A program made the position numbers and the translations under genes. The notes below the pieces were generated by a model. That model did no database searches and was not told the origin of the DNA. It saw nothing but the letters and a program-made list of their open reading frames with translations. A stretch of 14,417 nucleotides of DNA from Sphingobacteriaceae bacterium (GTDB taxonomy: Bacteria > Bacteroidota > Bacteroidia > Sphingobacteriales > Sphingobacteriaceae), in NCBI GenBank assembly GCA_025450155.1, contig JANWIB010000151.1, positions 1 to 14,417 of the forward strand, written 5' to 3'. Shown here in pieces: positions 1 through 6,133 of the stretch (positions within the stretch are counted from its first letter, which is position 1; every line of letters starts with the position of its first letter).

Positions 1-171
1 GCTATCGTTATCGCCCACAGGCTTTCAACCATCCAGAAGGCCGATAAGATTATTGTGTTAGATCATGGCGAGATCAAAGAGATGGGAAATCACCAGCAAC
101 TATTGAAATTAAATGGTTATTACAAGCGGTTGTATGATTTGCAGTTTAATTCTGTAGGAATTGTTACTTAG
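1..171 (+). CDS. ABC transporter ATP-binding protein, C-terminal fragment
   Basis: This is the last 56 codons of a gene that begins before the window. The fragment starts AIVIAHRLSTIQKADKIIVL, which contains the H-switch histidine (AHRLST, residue 6 of the fragment) of ABC ATPases. It continues with the usual DHGEI..G.H..LL..NG.Y..LY ending of exporter-type (ABCB/MsbA-like) half transporters, where the nucleotide-binding domain is C-terminal. Such proteins couple ATP hydrolysis to export of lipids, drugs or peptides across the inner membrane. The substrate cannot be inferred because the transmembrane part and the Walker A and B motifs lie outside the window. The stop is TAG at 169-171. About 200 bp without a gene follow; I see no convincing terminator there, only a weak GAAAC/GTTTC hairpin at 194-210. 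Confidence 0.9.
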   Translation, partial: AIVIAHRLSTIQKADKIIVLDHGEIKEMGNHQQLLKLNGYYKRLYDLQFNSVGIVT

Positions 172-320
172 ATAACCGTTTTAGCTAATTAATGAAACCT
201 TTTAAGTTTCTTCATAGCACTCCTCGGTCTACCCTTAGTATATTTTTTTCGATGATTTAACAAAAATCAGCCAAGTTATTGTAATTGTCATTTAATCCAT
301 CGGTCTAATTTGATAATTCT

Positions 321-351
321 TTTGACATTCCTGCCGATTCTATTAGTTTTG
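321..351 (+). promoter_or_regulatory. Bacteroidota-type sigma-ABfr promoter for sucD
   Basis: TTTG at 321-324 is followed by a 19-base spacer and TAGTTTTG at 344-351. This matches the Bacteroidota primary promoter (-33 TTTG, -7 TAnnTTTG) in both elements and in spacing. Transcription would start around 355-358, leaving a leader of only about 15 bases before the ATG at 372. It is the only promoter in the window with a good match in both boxes. Confidence 0.75.
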
Positions 352-371
352 CGCATCTTAAAATCCGATCA

Positions 372-1244
372 ATGAGTGTACTCGTAAATAAAAATTCAAA
401 AATTATCGTTCAGGGATTCACTGGCAATGAAGGGACATATCATGCGGCCCAGATGATTGAATACGGAACCCAAGTGGTAGGAGGTGTTACTCCCGGAAAA
501 GGTGGACAAACCCATCTTCACCTGCCAGTATTTAATACGGTAAAAGACGCAGTAGATAAAACCGGCGCCGATGTTTCCATCATTTTTGTGCCGCCTGCGT
601 TTGCCGCCGATGCTATTATGGAAGCTGCTGAGGCTGGCATCAAAGTTATTGTATGCATTACTGAAGGTATCCCGACGAAAGATATGATTCAGGTGAAAGA
701 ATATATTTCTGATCGTGATTGCCGTTTAATTGGCCCGAACTGTCCGGGCATTATCACTGCCGATGAAACTAAAATTGGTATTATGCCGGGCTTTATTTTC
801 AAAAAAGGGAGTGTGGGTGTAGTTTCTAAATCAGGAACCTTGACATACGAAGCGGTAGATCAAGTAGTAAAAGCCGGTTTAGGTATTACTACTGCTATTG
901 GTATTGGTGGAGATCCGATTATTGGCACGCCAACGGTAGAAGCGGTTAAATTATTAATGAATGATCCGGAAACCAAAGGTATTATCATGATTGGTGAGAT
1001 TGGTGGCGGTATGGAAGCCGAAGCAGCACGTTGGATTAAAGCAAATGGAACCAAGCCGGTTGTTGGTTTTATTGCCGGGCAAACTGCACCTCCGGGACGC
1101 CGTATGGGACATGCTGGAGCTATTGTTGGCGGAGCGGATGATACAGCGGCTGCTAAGATGAAGATTATGCGTGAGTGTGGCATCCGGGTAGTAGAATCGC
1201 CTGCGGAGATTGGTGCGGCTATGGCAGAGGAGCTAAATAAGTAA
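372..1244 (+). CDS. sucD: Succinyl-CoA ligase (ADP/GDP-forming), alpha subunit
   Basis: This is the alpha subunit of succinyl-CoA synthetase, which interconverts succinyl-CoA and succinate with nucleotide phosphorylation in the TCA cycle. The 290-aa length is normal for the family. Visible hallmarks are the CoA-binding Rossmann motif GFTGNEGTYH (residues 15-24), TPGKGG..H.GLP-like segment (40-51), CITEGIP (95-101), GPNCPG (121-126), and the phosphohistidine site GRRMGHAGAIVGG with His247. The ATG start has a good promoter 21 bases upstream and the N-terminus aligns with known SucD. The beta subunit gene sucC is not adjacent: upstream is an ABC transporter and downstream is msrB behind a terminator, so the gene appears monocistronic. 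Unlinked sucC and sucD would need unlinked co-regulation. The identification is very secure. Confidence 0.97.
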   Translation: MSVLVNKNSKIIVQGFTGNEGTYHAAQMIEYGTQVVGGVTPGKGGQTHLHLPVFNTVKDAVDKTGADVSIIFVPPAFAADAIMEAAEAGIKVIVCITEGIPTKDMIQVKEYISDRDCRLIGPNCPGIITADETKIGIMPGFIFKKGSVGVVSKSGTLTYEAVDQVVKAGLGITTAIGIGGDPIIGTPTVEAVKLLMNDPETKGIIMIGEIGGGMEAEAARWIKANGTKPVVGFIAGQTAPPGRRMGHAGAIVGGADDTAAAKMKIMRECGIRVVESPAEIGAAMAEELNK

Positions 1245-1270
1245 AAGTTTCGGGTTCAAAATTTAAAGCT

Positions 1271-1298
1271 ATCCCGGCCTATTGGTCCGGGATTTTTT
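1271..1298 (+). terminator. Intrinsic terminator of sucD
   Basis: ATCCCGG (1271-1277) pairs perfectly with CCGGGAT (1287-1293). The intervening CC and GG can extend the stem around a TATT loop, and a run of six T follows at 1293-1298. It lies 27 bases after the sucD stop and reads in the same direction, so sucD is separated from msrB. Confidence 0.85.
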
Positions 1299-1364
1299 GT
1301 TTACAGTGGGTAATTTCTTTCATTAAAATAAACCAAAAATCAAAAAGTTTCTTATATTAATCAG

Positions 1365-1850
1365 GTGAAATTAATTTCGAAAAATAGTTTTCTTTTTGCT
1401 GCAGTATTCATGGCGGTTAACTTTACGGCTTGTGCCCAAAAGCAAGAAAGAAAAGAAACTAAAAACCAGGAAACAACCAAAATGGGATGGAATAAATTAA
1501 CTCCCGAAGAAGAACGGGTAATTGTTGATAAAGGAACAGAATATCCCGGAACGGGAAAGTTACTCAATAATAAGGAAAAGGGAACTTATACCTGCAAGCG
1601 GTGTAATGCTCCCTTGTATACTTCTGACTCTAAATTTGATTCGCATTGTGGCTGGCCCAGTTTTGACGATGAAATTAAAGGTGCCGTAAAACGTATCCCC
1701 GACCCGGACGGAATGCGTACGGAAATTGTATGTAGTAATTGTGGAGCGCACTTAGGGCACGTGTTTCTTGGCGAGGGTTTTACCGCTAAAAATACCCGTC
1801 ATTGTGTCAATTCCATTTCAATGAATTTCATTCCGGCTAAAGAAAAGTAA
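1365..1850 (+). CDS. msrB: Peptide-methionine (R)-S-oxide reductase, secreted lipoprotein
   Basis: MsrB reduces methionine-R-sulfoxide in oxidised proteins. The reductase domain spans about residues 40-158: structural-zinc cysteine pairs CKRC (77, 80) and CSNC (123, 126), the signature CGWPSF (95-100), GHVF (131-134), and the catalytic cysteine in RHCVNS (Cys147). Cys95 is probably the resolving cysteine. The start is GTG: only this start gives a full signal peptide with an FTAC lipobox (Cys23) followed by a Lys/Glu-rich linker, so the enzyme is predicted to be membrane-anchored outside the cytoplasm. The alternative ATG at 1482 would give a 122-aa cytosolic MsrB lacking the signal. The sucD terminator lies upstream, so it needs its own promoter, which I cannot pick out. 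The function is secure; the start is fairly secure. Confidence 0.93.
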   Translation: MKLISKNSFLFAAVFMAVNFTACAQKQERKETKNQETTKMGWNKLTPEEERVIVDKGTEYPGTGKLLNNKEKGTYTCKRCNAPLYTSDSKFDSHCGWPSFDDEIKGAVKRIPDPDGMRTEIVCSNCGAHLGHVFLGEGFTAKNTRHCVNSISMNFIPAKEK

Positions 1851-1998
1851 AAAATATAATACAGTCATATTCCCTAAAACCACTTTTACGGCCTTAGTCA
1901 GATCTATGGGTGAAATTCTTCTATTCTAATTAGTTAGAGAATAATGGATTTTAGGAAGCTGGTGATGGAAGAGATTGCTGTTGTATAAAGGAGAATTT

Positions 1999-2211
1999 TT
2001 AAATCATTGTGGCAGAGATCGGTTTAATTAAGCTTGGTACACCATTTTTTATAATCACATTTATTGGGTTAATTCTATAAAAGGTATTATTGATTTTCCC
2101 AATAAAATACTCCCCGAATCTAATCTTATCTCGCTCAATTTCGGCCTTTTCGCCTTCTGGTAATTGTTCTAATATGTTTTCTGCTTCCGTTTGAGATAGA
2201 ATGGTTTCCAT
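1999..2211 (-). CDS. Small hypothetical protein, 70 aa
   Basis: I do not recognise this protein. It is the only credible ORF in the 1851-2516 gap. It starts with ATG, and the first ~28 residues are rich in Glu, Lys and Gln and look helical (ETILSQTEAENILEQLPEGE). The second half alternates hydrophobic and polar residues, like a few beta strands (FGEYFIGKINNTFYRINPIN). There are no cysteines, no signal peptide and no membrane segment, so it is probably cytosolic. Composition and codon use resemble its neighbours rather than a random reading frame. On its strand, a TTG (plus-strand CAA at 2279-2281) and TAGATTTA (2249-2256) form a poor candidate promoter with a 22-base spacer. It could be an orphan gene or the remnant of a longer one. 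Confidence 0.55.
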   Translation of the reverse strand: METILSQTEAENILEQLPEGEKAEIERDKIRFGEYFIGKINNTFYRINPINVIIKNGVPSLIKPISATMI

Positions 2212-2516
2212 AACTTATCCTAATTAAATATATACTCCAAAATCACTTTAAATCTATCTCTTTATGTATAGTATAAGACAATGTGTTAAGTGAAATAGTT
2301 TTGCATCTAAGTAAATAGATATGTATTATACGACGCGATTCCCAGAGTGTTTCAAATTGTGCAAAAAGCTAGCTGGTGTTTATTTGACTGGGAATATGTT
2401 AAATAGTTTAAAATGCACTATTATAAGTATTTTGAATAATAAATGCCTTCCTGCTTAGTTACACTACTTTAAATAGTACGCAATCAGTATATTGCTACTC
2501 TTTTAAACAACGAGCA
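2212..2516. other. Gene-free stretch with a nested inverted repeat
   Basis: No ORF, tRNA or clear promoter is visible in these 305 bases. The one structure is an inverted repeat: ATTCCCAG at 2338-2345 pairs perfectly with CTGGGAAT at 2388-2395. Inside it, CAAAT (2353-2357) pairs with ATTTG (2382-2386), and the loop contains the palindrome AGCTAGCT (2368-2375). This could be a folded untranslated RNA segment or a binding site, but repeats of this size occur by chance in AT-rich DNA. The stretch probably also holds the promoters of the genes on both sides. Confidence 0.3.
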
Positions 2517-3218
2517 ATGTTAAGAAACTTACTTCTCTGCCTATTCTTTATTACTAATTATATAACCGTTATTAAAGCTCAACTAAAAGCTAATAAATAC
2601 GGAGCAATAACCATTGCTGATTTAAAAGATTATAAAGAGTTAGTTGGAAAAGATTCGACAAAGGCACTTGTAGAACTTATTACGATTATTCCCGACCTAA
2701 AGCTTGATATCCGGTATGCTACTTCTAATAATTTTATGGGGGAACCGATGTATAAAAGTGCTGCTGCCTTTCTGAGCCTGCCGGCAGCAAGAGCCCTAAC
2801 TACAGTTCAAAAAGAGTTGAATACATTAGGTTACGGATTAAAAATATTTGATGCTTACCGACCTTATGCGGTAACCGTCTCTTTTTATGAAAAAGTGCAC
2901 GACACCGTTTTTGTGGCATCGCCTTACCGGGGATCCCGGCATAACCGTGGTTGCGCTGTTGACCTTACTCTCATTAATCTTAAAACTGGAAAGGATTTGC
3001 CAATGCCTACCGCCTTTGACGATTTTACTGAAAAAGCGCATACCAGTTATCCAAATCTTTCTGAAGAAGTTATCAAAAACAGGGAGTTACTAAAAGCAAT
3101 AATGACAAAAAATGGGTTTGAGATTTATGCGGATGAATGGTGGCACTATGATTTTAAGGGCTGGAGAGATCATCCGCTCTTGGATATTTCTTTTGAGGAA
3201 TTAACTCAACTTCGTTGA
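2517..3218 (+). CDS. D-alanyl-D-alanine dipeptidase (VanX/DdpX-like, peptidase M15D), exported
   Basis: This zinc dipeptidase cleaves D-Ala-D-Ala. It shows all the VanX-family features: DIRYATSNNFMGEPMY (residues 64-79), the transition-state arginine in AYRP (Arg115), the zinc motif SRHNRGCAVD (Ser140, His142, Asp149), and EWWHYDF with catalytic Glu207 and zinc ligand His210. The 233-aa length is slightly above VanX because of a hydrophobic N-terminal signal peptide ending near residue 22 (VIKAQ). The enzyme therefore acts outside the cytoplasm. That points to turnover of peptidoglycan dipeptides as nutrients rather than vancomycin resistance, and no vanHA-type genes are nearby. Neighbours are a lipoprotein gene and a second secreted dipeptidase at 3980. 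The family assignment is secure; the substrate is inferred. Confidence 0.9.
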   Translation: MLRNLLLCLFFITNYITVIKAQLKANKYGAITIADLKDYKELVGKDSTKALVELITIIPDLKLDIRYATSNNFMGEPMYKSAAAFLSLPAARALTTVQKELNTLGYGLKIFDAYRPYAVTVSFYEKVHDTVFVASPYRGSRHNRGCAVDLTLINLKTGKDLPMPTAFDDFTEKAHTSYPNLSEEVIKNRELLKAIMTKNGFEIYADEWWHYDFKGWRDHPLLDISFEELTQLR

Positions 3219-3335
3219 AGCTGTTATCATTTTAATCTTTTAAAATCAGTGTTGAAATAATTGTAGCATTTTGAAATTTCATGTCGTATTGATATTAATT
3301 AGCACTATAGTTGTATATTAAATCTTAATAATACG

Positions 3336-3788
3336 ATGAAAAATTCTTTTGTTTTCTTATTTCTTATGGCAATACTATTTGCCGGATGCGAAAAAAATGT
3401 TGACCCAACAACTGTAAAAATTCATTATGGCACTTCATTTGGGATGTGCCTCGGTTATTGTAAAAAAGAGCTGTTACTTACCAATCAGGAAGCGCAGTTT
3501 ACAAAATCCGGTTGGAGAAATGATGTTGAAACTAAAACCTGTAAACAGGCGATAGACGAGGAGAAATGGAATGCGTTAATCCAAAAAATTGATGCAAATA
3601 AATTTAACCAGTTAAAAGAAGTAATTGGTTGTCCTGATTGTACAGATGGAGGGGCTGAGTGGATTGAACTGGAGGGCGAAGGAAAAAAGCATAAAGTAAC
3701 TTTTGAATATGGCAAAGAACCGGAAGAAGTAAAGATTTACATTAACGATTTAAGAGAATATACAAACCAGTTTAAAAACTGCGAATAA
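3336..3788 (+). CDS. Cysteine-rich lipoprotein of unknown function
   Basis: I do not recognise this 150-aa protein. The N-terminus is a lipoprotein signal peptide with lipobox LFAGC (Cys18). The mature part has six further cysteines: Cys38 and Cys42 (MCLGYC), Cys69, a CPDC motif (Cys99, Cys102) followed by TDGGAEWIELEG, and Cys149 next to the C-terminus. Even numbers of cysteines in an exported protein suggest disulfides; CPDC also resembles a redox or metal-binding CxxC. The rest alternates charged strands and a central helix (EEKWNALIQKIDANKF). It follows the VanX-like gene by 117 bp and ends at a strong terminator, so it is probably its own transcription unit. A near-consensus -7 box, TATAGTTG, lies at 3306-3313. 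A link to the flanking dipeptidases is only positional. Confidence 0.8.
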   Translation: MKNSFVFLFLMAILFAGCEKNVDPTTVKIHYGTSFGMCLGYCKKELLLTNQEAQFTKSGWRNDVETKTCKQAIDEEKWNALIQKIDANKFNQLKEVIGCPDCTDGGAEWIELEGEGKKHKVTFEYGKEPEEVKIYINDLREYTNQFKNCE

Positions 3789-3816
3789 CAGCTGGAATTT
3801 TTCGCCCTCATTTACT

Positions 3817-3852
3817 AAATCATCAGTGTATGTATGTGCTGATGATTTTTTT
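3817..3852 (+). terminator. Intrinsic terminator after the Cys-rich lipoprotein gene
   Basis: AAATCATCAG (3817-3826) and CTGATGATTT (3839-3848) form a perfect 10-bp stem with a 12-base loop. The right arm runs into seven T at 3846-3852. It lies 28 bases after the lipoprotein stop and isolates that gene from the M19 dipeptidase gene. Confidence 0.85.
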
Positions 3853-3979
3853 ATTAGCCGCCACTTTCCTTCATCTCCGTTTTTCGTTTAATTTAAATTT
3901 CGATTCTCGATTTGAAAATAGACGATCTGTTGAGAAAGACTAAAAATCTTCTTAGCTTACGGGGTTATTCGTATCGTGT

Positions 3980-5161
3980 ATGAAGAGAACTATTTTTCTT
4001 GCTTCCGTTTTGTTATTGAGCTATTGGAAAGGGATTGCCCAAAATTCAAATACCCTACACACCGATGCTATTGTTATTGATACGCACAATGATGTTTTAT
4101 CGAACCAATTAGAAAGTGGATTTGATATTGGCAGAAAGCAAGAGAATGGAAATTTTGACTTAATAAGGGCCAAAAAGGGTGGGCTTGATGCCCAGGTATT
4201 TTCTATATGGTGCGGTGAGAATTATGGAAAAGGAAAGGCTTTTGCACACGCCAATCGCCAGATTGATTCTTTATATGCGGCTATTCATAGAAATGCTGAT
4301 AAAATGGTACTGGTTAGCACCGCCAAAGAATTGAATCAAGCCGTAAAACAGGATAAACTGGCCGCCATGATAGGGGTAGAAGGTGGTCATATGATAGAAG
4401 ATCGCCTGGATTATTTAGATAGTTTAGCTCACCGTGGAATGGTTTACCTCACATTAACATGGAATAACAGTACTTCATGGGCTACTTCAGCGGCAGATGA
4501 GACTACACATCCTGAAAAATTACCACATATCGGCCTGTCCAAATTGGGCAAAGACATTGTTCAACGTTTAAACCAATCAGGAGTCATGGTTGATGTATCT
4601 CACGTTGGCGAGAAAACTTTCTATGATGTACTTGCAGTTTCAACAAAACCCGTCATTGCTTCGCATAGTTGTGCATATGCTTTAAATCCGAGCCGCCGCA
4701 ATCTTAAAGATGAGCAGATAAAAGCGTTGGCTAAAAACGGTGGCGTAGTGTTTGTCAATTTTTATAGCGGTTTTATAGACAGTACTTTTGCGAAGAAAGA
4801 AAATGAATTTCTAAATCGCCATAAGAAAGAGCTAGACTCTTTATCTGCACGCTTAGGGGGTGAGTTTAATGCTAAAATTAAACTGTATGAGACCTATAAA
4901 ACAGAATATCGGGTTATCAGGCCTCCTTTAAGCCTTCTTATTCATCATATTGACTATATAGCGAAACTGGTGGGAGTTGATTATGTTGGAATTGGTGCAG
5001 ACTTTGATGGTGCAGAATCTTATCCGCTTCAGATGGATGACGTGAGTTTCTATCCAAACATCACCCTCGAATTGCAAAAGCTGGGCTACTCAACCAAGGA
5101 TATTAAAAAAGTATTAGGAGGGAACTTTCTTCGTGTATTTAAAGCAAATAGAGGGAGTTAA
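3980..5161 (+). CDS. Membrane dipeptidase (renal dipeptidase family, peptidase M19), exported
   Basis: This binuclear zinc dipeptidase of the amidohydrolase fold hydrolyses dipeptides, often with a D-residue or dehydro-residue at the C-terminal side. The metal-binding set is complete: IDTHNDVL (His36, Asp38), the bridging glutamate in GVEGGH (Glu134), DVSHVG (His208), ASHSCAYAL (His229), and GIGADFDG with Asp341. At 393 aa it has normal length. Residues 1-20 form a signal peptide (cleavage likely after GIA or near AQN), so the enzyme is periplasmic or surface-exposed. A weak candidate promoter is TTG at 3930-3932 plus TAGCTTAC at 3953-3960. It lies downstream of a strong terminator, hence a separate transcript from the VanX-like dipeptidase, though both would act on peptides in the same compartment. 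The family assignment is secure. Confidence 0.95.
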   Translation: MKRTIFLASVLLLSYWKGIAQNSNTLHTDAIVIDTHNDVLSNQLESGFDIGRKQENGNFDLIRAKKGGLDAQVFSIWCGENYGKGKAFAHANRQIDSLYAAIHRNADKMVLVSTAKELNQAVKQDKLAAMIGVEGGHMIEDRLDYLDSLAHRGMVYLTLTWNNSTSWATSAADETTHPEKLPHIGLSKLGKDIVQRLNQSGVMVDVSHVGEKTFYDVLAVSTKPVIASHSCAYALNPSRRNLKDEQIKALAKNGGVVFVNFYSGFIDSTFAKKENEFLNRHKKELDSLSARLGGEFNAKIKLYETYKTEYRVIRPPLSLLIHHIDYIAKLVGVDYVGIGADFDGAESYPLQMDDVSFYPNITLELQKLGYSTKDIKKVLGGNFLRVFKANRGS

Positions 5162-5241
5162 GGGATCGGTTTTGGATGTTATCTACTCGTAAACCGTTTA
5201 AAATTATTTAATTTGCTTAATAAAGAAAATATCAATAAAAC

Positions 5242-5691
5242 ATGAAGAATCTTTATAATGCCGCAGTGCTAAATGAAATAGTAGAACGGATCAATAAATT
5301 ACAACCCGAATCGCCAAGAGAATGGGGTAAAATGGATGTACCCCAGATGCTATCGCATTGTGCGGCTGCCTTAGAAGTAGCGGTGGGTAGCAAAAATCCG
5401 CCGAGGCTATTTATTGGCCGAATATTAAGCCCTTTCTTTAAATCCAGCTTTTTTAACGAGCAGCCATTTAAAAAGAATGCGCCAACAGACAAAAGCCTGG
5501 TGATTATAGGCAAACAGGATTTTGAACGCGAAAAACAACGGTTGACTCAATTAGTGAAGCAATTTGCGGAGGGTGGCGAATCAAAATGTACTACACATCC
5601 GCATTCGTTCTTTGGTAAGCTTAGCCCGGAACAATGGAGCATTGGCATGTATAAGCACTTAGACCATCATTTCCGGCAGTTTGGAGTTTAA
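5242..5691 (+). CDS. DUF1569 / DinB-like four-helix protein
   Basis: This 149-aa cytosolic protein matches the DUF1569 pattern in the DinB superfamily. Residues 27-40 (EWGKMDVPQMLSHC) hold the first helix histidine (His39), and the C-terminal segment has FFGKLSPEQW (123-132) and MYKHLDHHFRQFG (136-148) with His139, His142 and His143. In DinB-type folds such histidines form a metal triad. The biochemical role of DUF1569 proteins is not established; related DinB proteins include thiol-dependent transferases. No signal peptide is present. It is the first gene of a tight run: the thioesterase gene starts 19 bases after its stop. A one-mismatch -7 box, TTAATTTG, lies at 5208-5215. The family call is good; the function is unknown. 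Confidence 0.8.
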   Translation: MKNLYNAAVLNEIVERINKLQPESPREWGKMDVPQMLSHCAAALEVAVGSKNPPRLFIGRILSPFFKSSFFNEQPFKKNAPTDKSLVIIGKQDFEREKQRLTQLVKQFAEGGESKCTTHPHSFFGKLSPEQWSIGMYKHLDHHFRQFGV

Positions 5692-5709
5692 ATGAATTCA
5701 ATCTGAAAT

Positions 5710-6123
5710 ATGAATTTGGAAGAACGGATGAAGCAATCGGAAACACGGGTTTTTAAAGCCGTATTTCCCAATACCACCAATCATTACGATACGTTATATG
5801 GCGGTTTAGCGATAAACATCATGGATGAAGTAGCCTTTATAGCAGCCACCCGATTTAGCCGTTTACGGATGGTAACCGTTTCTTCCGATCGTATCGACTT
5901 TAACAGACCTATTCCGGCCGGAACAATTATAGAGGTTGTCGCTCGTGTAGTAGAAGTTGGACGTACAATTTTAAAAACTGATGTAGAAAATTTTGTAGAA
6001 AAAATGTACGAAGATTATCGGGAAAGCGCTATACGTGGCCGTTTTACCTTTGTTGCTATTGACGAAGATAAAAAACCGGTATCAATACCGGAGCATTTGG
6101 AAAAGCAGGGTTTCGATTCATAA
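5710..6123 (+). CDS. Hotdog-fold acyl-CoA thioesterase (YciA/ACOT-like)
   Basis: This 137-aa single-hotdog thioesterase hydrolyses acyl-CoA to free acid and CoA. Residues 19-41 carry the family signature: Asn24 in NHYDTLYGG and the catalytic aspartate in INIMDEVAF (Asp39). Further typical segments are VSSDRIDFNRPIPAGTIIEV (57-76) and VEVGRTILKTDVENF (81-95), matching the dimer-interface strand of YciA and mammalian ACOT-type enzymes. There is no signal peptide, so it is cytosolic. The preferred chain length cannot be read from sequence. It is 19 bases after the DUF1569 gene and 10 bases before the following exported-protein gene, so all three are probably cotranscribed. The start ATG at 5710 has no competing start and gives the usual N-terminus. 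Confidence 0.9.
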   Translation: MNLEERMKQSETRVFKAVFPNTTNHYDTLYGGLAINIMDEVAFIAATRFSRLRMVTVSSDRIDFNRPIPAGTIIEVVARVVEVGRTILKTDVENFVEKMYEDYRESAIRGRFTFVAIDEDKKPVSIPEHLEKQGFDS

Positions 6124-6133
6124 ACTATTAAGA

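Noticed and set aside
194..210. Possible terminator GAAAC/GTTTC after the ABC transporter gene
   Set aside because: The stem is only 5 bp and AT-rich and is not followed by a proper T run.
860..1183. 107-codon open frame on the reverse strand inside sucD
   Set aside because: It lies wholly within sucD, has low-complexity Pro/Ile/Ala-rich content and matches no family; it is an antisense shadow.
2517..3218. Vancomycin-resistance vanX
   Set aside because: The protein is exported and no vanH, vanA or vanRS genes are nearby, so a peptide turnover role is more likely than resistance.
6035..6133. Upstream extension of the triple-module protein to the ATG at 6035
   Set aside because: The extension lies inside the thioesterase gene, is basic and unlike a signal peptide, and would bury the clear signal sequence that begins at 6134.
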